DNA of 64,000 nt from Watersipora subatra. Taxonomy: Eukaryota; Bryozoa; Gymnolaemata; Cheilostomatida; Watersiporidae. Below are positions 35,288-48,000 of the stretch, piece after piece. A model generated the notes under the pieces. It had not been told where the DNA came from and ran no database searches. It saw only the letters and a program-made list of their open reading frames with translations. Location of the stretch: contig NC_088715.1 in the NCBI RefSeq assembly GCF_963576615.1, positions 50,880,007 through 50,944,006 of the forward strand, written 5' to 3'. The position numbers and the translations under genes are program-made. Positions within the stretch are counted from its first letter, which is position 1. The number at the start of each line of letters is the position of its first letter.

Positions 35288-35733
35288 CACTATGTTTCCA
35301 TGATGCGCATGATTTGCAAATTTGAGCCGACGCGCAAGTTAACCGCCCCATGAAAATGGCATAAATCCGCAAGCTAAATAAGTTTTGTGATTCGCAAAAC
35401 TTATCAAATCCATCATGCTTGCGAATTATGGACATAGCACTTGCGAATGCTGCGCATTGAAATACCGCGTCAGCTATTCAATTTTAAATATTTTCAATAC
35501 TTCCGTTCGTCCTTTCTCGATCGAGTTTTACGGGTTTACATCGCCAACACGTGCATCCCTAATTACTAACTTTTAGCGTACAATTCCTTACCTTGTGTCA
35601 ACAAGGTGCTGAAGTCAATCCGCATTATGCGAACGCTCATCGAAACCCCTAATTCACAAACTGATGCAACTTGTGCACAAACTCCAAACCCGCATGATGC
35701 GCTTCATGCGTCTCTTAGAAACAGTCATTAGCC
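35288..35733. mobile_element. Possible MITE with GC-richer interior
   Basis: The left edge CTATGTTTCCATGATGCGCATGA and the inverted right edge CTGTTTCTAAGAGACGCATGA face each other and share ctrtttc...cgcatga. The interior is rich in ttgcg/atgcg words unlike the flanks. No target duplication was resolved. Confidence 0.3.
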
Positions 35734-36229
35734 AATTTCACAAAAGCACAATAAAGGAATTCGTGATATTCATCATTCAGTGTGGTACATTCACTCCTTA
35801 TTTTGGGATTACTTTAGCTTGCGTTTTTTCTTATTTGCATTTGTACTTTAGCATTGATCTTTGCTAAAAATAAGCCATAATATAAGTCAACTAGCTAGTC
35901 AAACAGTTTTAGTTCCCTCTTTTTACTGTTTACAATCAGAGCGGAATAAAACTACTCTAAGGTGTAGCAATGCTTCCAGTGTGATATGACTATCTTGAAT
36001 ATCACACTTGCAATGCTGTGCAAACAGACAAAATATTTATGACCGCTTGAGGGTGAAGAAGCAATCAGATCATGAAGAGCTCAGTTTACATCATACATTT
36101 GAGCTGAAGAGGTTGTGCAGCCTTCAACCAGCCATCACCTGTGAAGCACTTTATAACGGCTGCAGTGAGTAGACGGTAAGAAACGCTAAGAATCATACAC
36201 GCATTCGCCAGAGGAATTTCCCAAGTGCT

Positions 36230-36840
36230 TTCTCTTTATGCTAAATATTTCTAGTGCTGGTTGAAAGCTGTGTCAGATTTCTATAGATGTAGCCTACTAA
36301 TCATCGCTGTAGCCGACTAACAATACATGTAGCTTACTGACCATAGATGTAGCTGACTAACAATAGATGTAGCCACTAACCATGGATGTAGCCTGCTCAC
36401 CATAGATGTAGTCTGCAAACCATAGATTTATTCTACCAATCACCGATGTAGCCTACTAACCATAGATGTTGCCGGCTCACCATAAATGTATCCTACTCAC
36501 CAAGGATATAGCTAAATAACGATAGATCTAGCTCGCTAGCCAAAAAGTGTACCCTAATAATCATAGCCGACTAACAATAGATGTGCTAACCTTAGATGTA
36601 GCCTATTAAGCATAGATATAGCCTCTTGACCTCATATGTAGCCTACAAACTTTAGACATGGCCACTAACTATGGAGGTATATCACTAACCATTGACATAG
36701 CCTACTAACTATAGATGTAGCTGACTAGCTATAGCCTTTTAACCATGAATATAAGTCTCCGACTATAGATGTATCTCACAAACTAGATGTAAGCTACTAA
36801 CCAAAATGTAGCTATACTAACATAACTCAACAAGGAATGC
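36230..36840. repeat. Degenerate tandem repeat, about 20-bp unit
   Basis: Some 28 diverged units of the form catagatgtagcctactaac. High divergence indicates age. No coding potential. Confidence 0.85.
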
Positions 36841-37419
36841 TTCGCTGTACTCCCTATTTATTCAAATAAATACATTCAGACCAACTGTTCATGCCACTCT
36901 CATTAAAATGGAGTTCTGTCAGTGGTGTGTACTATTGCAATATTAAACATGTTTTATTTATCAATTATAACTTATTTCACTTGCGCAGAACCTTGAAAGC
37001 AAAAAATCAAGATTTTTCTAGTAGCTAACAATATCAGCATGTAACAACGTTTACATCGGCCCCTCAGGCACCAGCTTGTTCAGTCATCCTTCTAGTCAGC
37101 ATCTCATGAGTATCAAGCATTTACTAGGTTATTTTAATTTTGCTACAAAAGAAAATGGCACCTATTAACTATGGTTATGAAATATGCGCAATATTTAACT
37201 GGTGTTATGATTCAACACTAATGATTTTCCTCCCGTTCCTTCTGGTAGTCTACCGTTAATTTAGGCTTATTAAAGCTTGGATCCCGTATAAAATAAAGTT
37301 TACAGTTAAAAAATACATTAATAAAGCATTCAGATTACAAAAACTTATTCCTTTTATTGTCTGACACAAGGAGATTGTAGATCTAAATCATAATAAAACG
37401 GAAAGTATGGATCAAGTTG

Positions 37420-37570
37420 GAAAACTCTTGTCTCTGGTTGTCAGTAAAAGGTAGTAGGACTAGACAGCTATCTAGTCCCATAGCTTATCTCAATTGTAAT
37501 GGGATTGCATCACTAGAAGTAATCTTAACCCATTATTTAATCATGAAAACGTTCGGGTTGAAACTGGACA
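37420..37570. repeat. Dispersed repeat family B, copy 1
   Basis: It shares tctagtcccatagcttatct, then tcactagaagtaatctt and acccattatt..aatcatgaaaa with 46600-46745. Same orientation, class unknown. Confidence 0.75.
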
Positions 37571-37780
37571 AAAACTAAGGCTATTTGACTTATTTCATAG
37601 AAGATGACTATTACATTGAAATTTTAACTACTTAATTCATTATTTAATCGTGAAAATTATGGGTGCTTTTACTCTCTTATAACTCTAATGTTTCTCCCTT
37701 ATCCATTCTAAGAGTCCAACAATAACTCACTTTTATCATAGCAACTTGATAGCTCAATTTTTCTTCGTATTAAATGAAAA

Positions 37781-37885
37781 CTACTGTAAAAACTCTATTT
37801 GAACGCCATGTCACTCTATTTTTCAACCTTTTCTCTTGAGTGGCACTCCAATAGAGGTGGCATTCAAATAGAGGTTTTACTGTAG
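37781..37885. mobile_element. 105-bp MITE, almost entirely inverted repeat
   Basis: The left arm ctactgtaaaaactctattt then gaacgcc pairs with the right arm ggcattcaaatagaggtttt then actgtag. A second inner pair (gtcactctatttt / aatagaggtg, gagtggcac) lies between. TA is present at both tips. A Tc1-type (TA-duplicating) MITE is likely. Confidence 0.7.
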
Positions 37886-38899
37886 GTGGTCAAGCAATTG
37901 TCGTTTGGTACTAAAACAATTCTTGGAATGCAACTACCAAGTCAACAATATAGGTAATTGTTAACTGGCATGGAGAGCAGTTTAAGTTTGAGTACCCTTC
38001 TTGTCACACCCCGTGACCTTTTCTGAAAGAAGCTGAACCCCAGTCTGTTGTTCAAAGGTCCGGCACTCTAGACCACTGAAGTTTATACAGATTAAACACC
38101 AGGATGGTTTGTCAGAGTTTGGTTTCTGCTGTGCGAATTGCAGTTGGATTGGCTTCTAGCCTATTCGTGAATTGAAATATGTTTTTGCAAAGAATTTACG
38201 CCTAACCAACTAAACCTCTGACTATACGAAATGGGTCACCTTTTAGCCAATGATAGATAAAATCTACATCCATTCCATCTGGTTGTACTTTTGGCACTAT
38301 TAACATTACAATATGAGATTGGTCAATTCCATGTTGTGCTGCATCCATGATGTTTGTCAAAAAGAGACAAATATAGTATGCAACATGTTACTAATCATGT
38401 GTTTAGATTTGGGGCATAGCTGTTTTTACAACTTTGTTACGTTTTATACCAAACAGACTTTACAGCTTTTTTACGTTTTATACCAAACAGACTTTATTGC
38501 TGAGGAATCAACTCTTCCAGGTGTAAAAACACCATAACTCATGGATTGTCAACAAATATGTGTTGAAATATCAGTTTAGTTTGTCATAACGCTATTCAAA
38601 CTCACTCAAGTCTAACCTATTGCTGCCACAAGCAAAAACTTAGCAGCATACCGGCATCTTTACCTTTATAGCATACAAAAATACAGCTTGCCCTTTGTTA
38701 TATAATGTTTTTAAACCAGTGTTAATGACCTAAAGCAAACAACCTCTTTAGACCAATGTTAAAGTCAATACTAGCCTCATTATCTGCAAATGAATGCCTT
38801 TTTGTGCTCATTATGATCTCTTTTGTGTGCCTCGTCTAGAGCATTTTCTTTTGCTTCACTTGACAGCATAGACGTGAAAGAGCATTGAGTCAGAGAGAA

Positions 38900-39032
38900 A
38901 TGTCTAGACGAAATATTATCACTACGACAGTACTGATTTGTCTCATCGTGCTTGTCTCTATTGGATACATCCTGTACAAACCTGAACATTCACTTTATTG
39001 CGTGGGAAATTGTCAGAAGGCTGGAGTAATTG
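38900..39032 (+). CDS. Fucosyltransferase gene A, exon 1 (membrane anchor)
   Basis: The ATG in gagaaATGT starts MSRRNIITTTVLICLIVLVS; donor ATTG|GTAAGA. 44 codons plus one base. The later part CVGNCQKAGVIG begins the lumenal stem. Confidence 0.85.
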
Positions 39033-42000
39033 GTAAGATGTTTCATTGTAGTGATTGTAGTCATGACTTCAGTTTTAATGGCACACTCCATACCATCAGT
39101 CATTTTCACTTTTATGCAATAATCAAGTCTTGGTTTTTTGCTTTCATTTTCAGCTACCATATTTTCTGCTTCTCGTCATTATTGACCTTTTGACTTGCTT
39201 TTGCTGCTTTGCAACAGTTGCAAAGCAGCAAAAGCAAGTCAAAAGGTCAATAACGATGAGAAGCAGAAAATATGGTAGCTATATATATAAAAAAATTGTT
39301 TCCTCACCCCGGATTCCCCATATGGGTGGTAACTTCTGCTCTAACTCGGGTCTCCTACTAGAGACCTGGGAGTTTGAGCACTCGCCTCAAGATTTTAGCT
39401 GTTCCCAATAGCGCACTTTTCTGCAACTCACCTGAGTTGATTGTTGTTGGTATTTGGGCAAGCCACATTTTATGCGCCGGTGTTATTGCGCCTAGTGCCC
39501 CAATGACTACTGGGATTACAGTTGTTCTTACATTCCAGCATTTTTCAATTTCTTCTCCAAGAGGGAGATATTTCTCTACATTTTCTTTTTCTTTGCTGGC
39601 TATATTGTAGTCATTGGGTACTGCTATATCTATTATAGTAGCTCTCTTGTTCTCCTTGTCTACCACCACTATATCTGGTTGGTTTGCTAGGACATGCTTG
39701 TCAGTTTGGATGTAGAAGTCCCAGAGGATCTTAGCGCGGTCATTTTCATTGACCTTACTAGGAGCTTCCCACTAGTGTTGTGGTTTATTAAGGCCATACT
39801 CATCACATATGGTGCGTTTACACTGGCCGATTTTGTCACCGATTTTGTCGTGCACAGACAAATTTGATGAGTCGGTGTCGGTGTCGGTAGGTGTGAACAG
39901 AAAAATTGGTGTCGGCACCGATCTGAAAGTCGGTGTCGGAGCTACCCAGCAGTGCCCGGTTGCACCGACAAGTCGGACGCTCATCAGCCAATCAGAAGCT
40001 AGGAGCCTCTGGTTAAATGAGCCTAGGCTTTAATGACAGTGCTAAGTTTATGAAACTAAAGGGCTAGGTTTAATGAGAGGCTAGAAGACTGTCATTAAAC
40101 TTTCCCTCGTTCTCTTTTTAATAGTGAACCAGCATGGCTAGCAACGATGTGAACACGAGAGTACCAAAAAATCCAAGTTTTTTTCTTTAATTTAAATTAA
40201 TTAAAAGTGAATAGCCAGTTGTACGACTACTACTAGTTCTACTACTAGTACGACTGTAAATACAACTGTCAAGAAATTTGCCGGCCCTTACTTGGCACGA
40301 TTTAGATTATGTCATACAGAAATAAATTGCGTGTGATTTCATTCAATGTTTTATTAGCGAAGGAAATTCACTAGCTGAGGAGCGTACGGACATTTGCTCT
40401 GTCCACTAAGTGAGCGTTGCTCCCTTATATACAATAAAATTGCCCGTTCGGCTAACGGGACCGAGTGAGAACACCGGCTAGCAATGTTTAAATGGCCAAT
40501 TATTAGGCCCGCTAGTGCGTTGATATGACAACATAAACGACGACAATTGATAGCATAACGAGTAACAAGGCCAACGATAAAAAGGCAATAAAGAGAGAAT
40601 AAAAAGGACAACTCATATAATAAAACGCGAAACGCTGTGATTGGCTGTTGGTACCGACAAAAATCGTTTGATCGTTGCAATGTAAAGTGGGAGTCGGTGT
40701 CGGCACCCATACGTGAAATGTCGGAGGTACCTGTCTGAGTCGGGGTATTGGCACCTAATCGGAGTCGGTGTCGGCCAGTGTAAACGCACCAATAGACTTC
40801 TATACACAACACCTGCGAGATGATTATGCCGCTCAGTGTATGCGTTTCCTGCTAGCTGCTTGCATCCATTGATGATGTGTTGGATGGTCTCAGGTGCATC
40901 TTTGCACAGTCTGCATCTAGGATCGTCTCTAGTGTGATAGATTTTCGTTTGGAGTTGCCTTGTTGGGAGCACTTGCTCCTGGGCTGCCATGATTAGGGAC
41001 TCTGTATTGGCCGTTAGGTTTCCTTTGTTCAGCCACATATATGTCTGGTGAAGATCGCCAACCTTAGATATTTGTTGGTGGTAAGCACCATGAAGAGGTG
41101 CTATATATATATATATGTATATATAGAAAACTCTAGATAATTGATATAAGCATCAGTTACTGATGCTTATATCAATTATCTAGAGTTTTCTGTCGGTTAA
41201 CCTGATGGTATTTCCTCGCTTTAATATATCTTTTTTCTCTCAATTAGTTTTCTTGTGCATTCATTTCATAGATCTGATGTTACCATACATAGATCTGATG
41301 TTACCATACATAGATCTGATGTTACCATACATAGATCTGATGTTACCATACATAGATCTGATGTTACCATACATAGATCTGATGTTACCATACATAGATA
41401 CATTTAGTGATACTCATGTTGTTTTGATTTATCGCGTCATTGAAGGATTTTAAATTAGATATTATTTTATCACGGGAAAAGGAAGCTACTTGAAGTTTGC
41501 AAAGGCTTTGCTTGTATTAGCAAAGGGAAGAGGAGTGGTGTTTTTGAATTGATCTCGTTTGTCAGGTAATAGCCGGTGACTAGCGTGCATGAGGTATTTT
41601 AGTGACACCTTCTCAAGTTATTTGGTCTGTAAGAAATTCTTATTATACTATCTGTGTAACAGGAGCTATTTGACAATTCATCAGTTCCACTGTTTATTCC
41701 AGTTTACAATTGCCATTGAATACCTGCATTGTGTTGGCCAGTTTCATTAGACTTTGCTTTCAATAGAGGAGGGAAGGACATTGCTTTTGATAGATGAAGA
41801 GTGGGTGTTCAAAAGGATCCGGTATAATTTATTGTTAAAATTATCATCATTGATTTTTCCCAGCTTTCAGTCTGATAGTATACTGGTATTTGGTAAGGTT
41901 TCCTTTTTCTCAGATATCTAGAAAACTGAGCAAAAAACTTTGCTCTGTCTATCTCCTTCCCATGTCCAATATTCCTCATTCCTCTCCTAGATTTGTCACC

Positions 42001-45000
42001 GCTCCAGCATTCCAATCACAACAGGTAGCACATTCACCAATGTCTTCTACAGTTTCCCTATCGCTAGTGAGTTCTAGGTACTCATCTCTTGTTTCTCTTT
42101 CTTATCCATTCTACCATCATCAGGTACCTCAATATTTACCACCATGCATCATGGTGGTAAATGCGTGATCTAGTTCTTTATTTAGAATCGATACATTTGG
42201 TCTCCTTGCCTGTATTATACGGTCTGTTTGTATGATGAAATCCCACAGTACTTTTCCGTTGTTGTTCTCTACAACCTTTTCTGCTATACAGTTGTACCAG
42301 TTCTTTGTATATAGTAGTCCCTACTTACAACATGGTAAGTTCCAATGTACAAGCTGTATTATTATTATGTCGTATTATTATCATGTATTATTATTATTAT
42401 ATCATTTAGGGATTATTAGTCTAAATCTTTTGTATTGAAAAAGCATGCCATATGTTTACAACTTGGGTTTGCAAAAATTAAACTTGTCACAAATAACATG
42501 GAAGGTTATTACCAAAAACTGACAAGCAATGAAGGTGCTGAACAAAGGCAACATAGAGTTAACTTGGTTTGCTAAGGGTGTCGTTTTTTGTTCGTATATA
42601 ATGTTCTTACGATTTACCAGCAAATATTCCAGCCATCCGACGAATAAGGAAATAAGGAGCAACTAATAAGTTTTTAAGTGTGTCATGCAAACAAAAAAGA
42701 GTCGGTTGTAGTTGTTAAGGGTTGAGGAGGGGAGACATATTATCTCAATTCTTATCATAGTAATGTAGCGATATGATCTTTATTATTCTTTTTTAGAACG
42801 AAAATTCAGTTTGTCGATAATGTTCACAAATAAAAATAACCTGTGACTATCAACAAAACGGTTTTAAAAATGGAACAAGTTTTCTACAATTCTTTGTTCA
42901 AAAGAAACAGATGACCGGTGCAAGTCTGGTGGCCGCTGTGAACAGTGACATTCCAGTAATTTAGGCGCATTCAGGATAATATTTGATCTGCAATACTAAA
43001 CTGCGTATTGGCACAGTACATTAAAATGGTGTATAACACAACAGCATGCAAATGATCAAATGTTTTTAACACTGCCATTGACACATCAAGGTGAAACCTT
43101 AATTATTTGCAGACTAAGGTTTCTCAAGTTTAGAGAAAAGCTATTGTCAGCGATTTTCTTATTTCAATTTCAATTTTTTGAGTTTTGAATTCTAGCCTAA
43201 AACTGTTCTACAGGCCAACAGCTCACAGTTACTTGATCTCTTACTTAGTTGTGGAATGAATGCGTGGTATAGACAATACTAACACAAAAATTTGTGTAAT
43301 AGAAAGCAATTAATGTATTGTTCCTTTTATTCAAAATTTCTTGAGGAATGTAGACAAACCTTTAGCACAAACACGTAGAAGGTACATGTTAATCTTATAC
43401 CTCAAGGATAAAGATGTCAAAGGACTATAAAGACGTCCTTGCATGATGGTACTTGTAAAAAGTGATTAGCTACATGTACATATCAATAATTGTATAGAGT
43501 GGCAACATTCTGATACTAGTATGTAGTGTGAATGGTATATTTAGGTATATGTACATATCAATGCTTGTATAAAGTGGTAACATTCTGATACTAGTATGCA
43601 GTGAGAATGGTATATTTAGGTACATGTACATCTCAATCCTTGTATAGAGTGGTAACATTCTGATACTAGTATGCAGTGAGAATGGTATATTTAGGTACAT
43701 GTACATATCAATGCTTGTATAGAGTGGTAGCATTCTGATACTAGTATGCAGTGAGAATGGTGTATTTAGGTACATGTACATCTCAATGCTTGTATAGAGT
43801 GGTAACATTCTGATACTAGTATGTATGTGTTTTTAACCACAATGTTTTTTCAACAAGTTGTGAGAAAACAGTTTTCTGACAACACAAACAGTTTTTAACA
43901 AGGTTTCGAACTTTTGTTTTTGTTTACCTTCTAAGCACTCTGCTCCGTAGATTACAGCTGCCCTCTAAGAATTAACAATCAAACTTTCCGAATTCAAACT
44001 CAATCATTTTTCGATGGATTTTAAATGCAATTATTGAGTACTTATTTATTTCAGATTTTATGAATGTTAGCAGAGAGCTTTTACCAGACTCTGATGATTC
44101 GGCAAAACAAGCATTCGGATCCTCTCACTTTGTTGCTCATCCTACAATGACGAGTCGTACTTCAATCTCACCGTCTGCAGAACTGCCAGCTTCTACCAAA
44201 CACCCGCCAACTTCGACTGTTCAACCAAAAAAAGAAGTTTTGCCTTTAATACTTTTTTACCACCAGATCAGCCCCAGCCCTATCTGGTGGTTCTCCGGCC
44301 AAGAGAAAGATTTTGCTCACTGTCCTTTCAAGTGCAGACTTACAGGTGACAAAGCTCTCTTTGCCGACGCTGACTTGGTTCTCTTCCAAACTCCTCGTTC
44401 TATAAAAAAGGAAGGCAGCAAAATAAAGCTAAAATATTTTGTGTATGTATACATAGTTAACCTTCCTTAAAAGATGTAATAATTACGTATATATAGACTT
44501 AAGAAGTTGGTGTTGCCATTTACAGGCCATTGGCGAGAGAGATTTGTGGAGAAATCTTACGGTAGTCCATTTGCAATGCAAACAATCTTGTTTCCAAAAA
44601 CTACCTCAGATATAATTTTGTGTGCATATTATTAGTCGTAGTTATGAGTTAGGCTAAATAAATTGAGAAACTGGCCATAAAATGATCAAATCAGAAAATA
44701 TGTTTTTCCCATTACCACCAGGTCAGTTCAAACCTTTGGATTTTTAGCCTGGGACATCCAAAAAGTATTTTTGGTTATTTACATTAAACAAATGCAAAAG
44801 GTATTGTTTTGCATTAGAAAATAATTTTTAGCGGTTGTTGCTTTTTTCATTAGCTTTCAGAACTGGTAGTTGTACGTGGGATTAAAGTGGAAAACCTCTA
44901 GTATGACAGATTGCAAGCAAGTTTTTGATTGGCCAAAACCAGACATATCCACAAGTTGTTAGCCAATAGCATGTCGATTTAAGTACTTTAAATTTTTGTA

Positions 45001-48000
45001 AACTTGTCATAGAGTGGTACTTTACTGAGAACAAAATAAAGTATTTTGTTCTCATGAACCGTAAGCTAAATAATCTGTGATACAAACAGATAGTTAATAC
45101 TGTAAGCTTGTCACCAAAAAAATTGTTAAATTATCTAACCAGGGCTGTGTGAGCTTTCTCACTTTAGCTCATGTAGAGGAGACGATGCTGTTCAAACTTG
45201 TACTAAGCATTTAAATAGAATAAGTGTAAACGGGTAATTAAAATTTTATATGTGTTAAAGTGACCATTATCTTTCTTTATATTTCTGTTTGTAATCAATA
45301 CCTTTACAAAGCCCCAGCTCTACCTTAGAACAAAGCCTTCTCCTGTTTGTATACTACCACTGTATGTTCTTTGTTCTGTACACACGTAGCCTATATCAGT
45401 ACAACTCCTGCTTTTGTAGACACTTTACTTAACTTGCGTCTCTGTGCTTACTCCACCTTTTTACATCCTTCACCTCTCTACATACCCTACTTATCTTCGT
45501 TTTTAGCCTGTGTTCCTACATCTCTAGGTACCAACTTTTCTACACTTTTTATCTCTTTACATGTCCTGCCTATCTGAATAATCTACCTCTGTTCTAACTT
45601 TTTCTATGCACACCCTGCCTTTCTACTCAATCTACCTCTCTATTAGCGCTGTTTTGGGGTTAATCTTCTGCTTTATCTGGTATACGAGGTATCTCGTATA
45701 TTCAGAAGTAAAGTGTTGATTAAAACATCAGTATAATTTTTTAGCATGCATGCTTTTGTTTGCATTGCAAAAAATAACGATGTGAAACCTAACAGATGAA
45801 TTTTTGGTTTATGCACATGCATGGGCTGATAACTCTCAAACTATACAATGACTAAAACCGTAAACTATGAGCATTTGAGACTTACACATTGTTGTAATGG
45901 ATGTTGTCAGTGTTGACCCTCAGGTTGTGCCCACGCTCGCATGCACTCACTACACAACAGCAAGTCGTGCATCGTACTCGTGTCTAATTCTTATTATCTG
46001 ACACTCAGAATTTGTCTACCATATGCTAGAGTTTTAATCTTATGCCCACATTACATGCTTCACATCACATGCCATGAAGTCCACATTGCAGCTATGCCTC
46101 TAGTACAAGGGCAGACTTCAATGAAGGTTGCACTTTTTTTCTAATGTTATGCAAACTATATACATGTATACACCTTTAATTATCTGCATGGACCGAACAT
46201 AACTAAAGGTATAAATATTGTTTATTCTATGCATGATTCATAATTTTACCTTTTGTTTGTCTTGATGCCATTCTGATTATATTATGCATGTTATATCAGT
46301 GCACTTACTATGTGCGTTTTACATGATAGCTATACAATCAAACAGAAATACATGCACGCATGACTACAGAATTTTTTTAATTTTAGTGTTCGTAACAACA
46401 ATTTCTGCTAGCTTTAATCTGTATTGATTTTATTTGGTATTATTGTTTAGTTGGAATATAGAATGACAAAACAGCATTTTTCAGTGAATTTAACAAATAA
46501 ATAAAAGACTGCAAGTTATAAAAAATATTTATTTTATTATCTCTTATAAAAAGTTGGAACCAGCAAAACTATTTTAAAGTCATTTTAAAATAAACAGAAA
46601 GTATTGATGGCGTTGGAAAGTTGTCATTTCTGGCGATCAGTAAAGGTTACTGGGTCTAAACAGTTATCTAGTCCCATAGCTTATCTCAAGTTCAGTAAGA
46701 CTGCTTCACTAGAAGTAATCTTTACCCATTATTAAATCATGAAAATGTAGGTACACACATCTACTATTCCATGATCAGCTATGCTCAATTCACAATCCAT
46801 GCAAAATGCAATGAAGACTGCTCTAGGAGAATCTCCTTAACACTCATCATCTAAGCAATAGTAGTTCTTTAATTAAGTTTATAGCCTTTAGCTCCTTCTA
46901 TTTCTCAAGTAAACAAAAACTATAAACTCGTAGATATTATTGCCAATTTTGGTATTTACAGAGCAGAAGGAATATGGCCGACTGAAAGGGGTAACTCCAA
47001 CCAAGTTAGAATGTTTTTTGCAAGAGAGCGACAGACTGCTACTCTGAGTGGAAAAGAACTGTCCTTTGCTCGATATATGTTCAACTATACTCTAACATGG
47101 CAGCAAGATGCAGATATCTTCTATCCATACGGATATACTGTCAAACTCCCTTCCGCAACAAAGATCTCTAGTAAGTTACGTTCGTGCTACTTTCATAAAA
47201 AAATTAACTTTTTTACATTTTCATGAAGAAGCTTGAAAACTGCCCTTAATCATTCATTAAAAGCCTACTTTCATTAGACAACAGCTGCGTTCCCTGTTAT
47301 TCCATTTCACAAATTCGATCCATGTAGAATTTTGCACAAACCTGCAAACTTGAGATGTACTTGCGCGATTACAGGAGAATCGACCAGTATATTGACAAAT
47401 GGAACTCATATTTGCTTTATTGTTGTCTGTTTGTTGCAAAAGTATTATACCTAACATCCTCAATCCTGTCTTTCGCTGTACTAATAGGCCTACATGTATA
47501 TGCTAACAAAGTGGGAATCAATTATAATGACAAATAAAATAAAGTTTAAAACCTTAAATTTTTAAAGAAGTTTTTTAAGCAACGAAATCAGTTGAGTATT
47601 TAAAAAATCAACATGTAACAAGCAAAATATATAAACCATAAAATGTTATCTACAACCATTTTAATAAATACCATAGCAATCTGTAAACAAATTAGAAAAA
47701 TAATCAAATTACAGCACGCTTCTTTTCAGGGCTAAATCAGTCTGTACAATGGCTGACCATCGGACAGATTTTGCTGAAATCTTCCTCTGACTATAAATTC
47801 AATAAGCTATTTTTGGCTGAGTAAAAACCTTTAAAATAATTGGCCGGGTTCCAGTTTGAACTTATAAAACTTGCAAACAACAGATTGATTATGACAACCA
47901 ATCAGTGCAGAGCGAGTATAGCTCCAGCTTCCCAGGCTGAACAAGTTAGAGTGTGCTAATAACTAATAACTAAAGATTGAAGCTATATGGGGCTTTAACA

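Larger units (their letters stand above)
33673..38899. other. Intergenic region between the THEM6-like and fucosyltransferase genes
   Basis: It holds a MITE-like block, a degenerate 20-bp repeat field, a dispersed repeat, a 105-bp MITE and a short direct duplication near 38437-38500 (cgttttataccaaacagact twice). The ORFs at 33389-33919, 34696-34920 and 38313-38537 show no recognisable feature. The promoter of the fucosyltransferase gene should be at the right end, but no core element stands out. Confidence 0.5.

Noticed and set aside
40354..40812. 152-codon minus-strand ORF
   Set aside because: It lies inside the MITE at 39810-40791 and shows only frames of the gtcggtgtcgg repeats and unrelated sequence.
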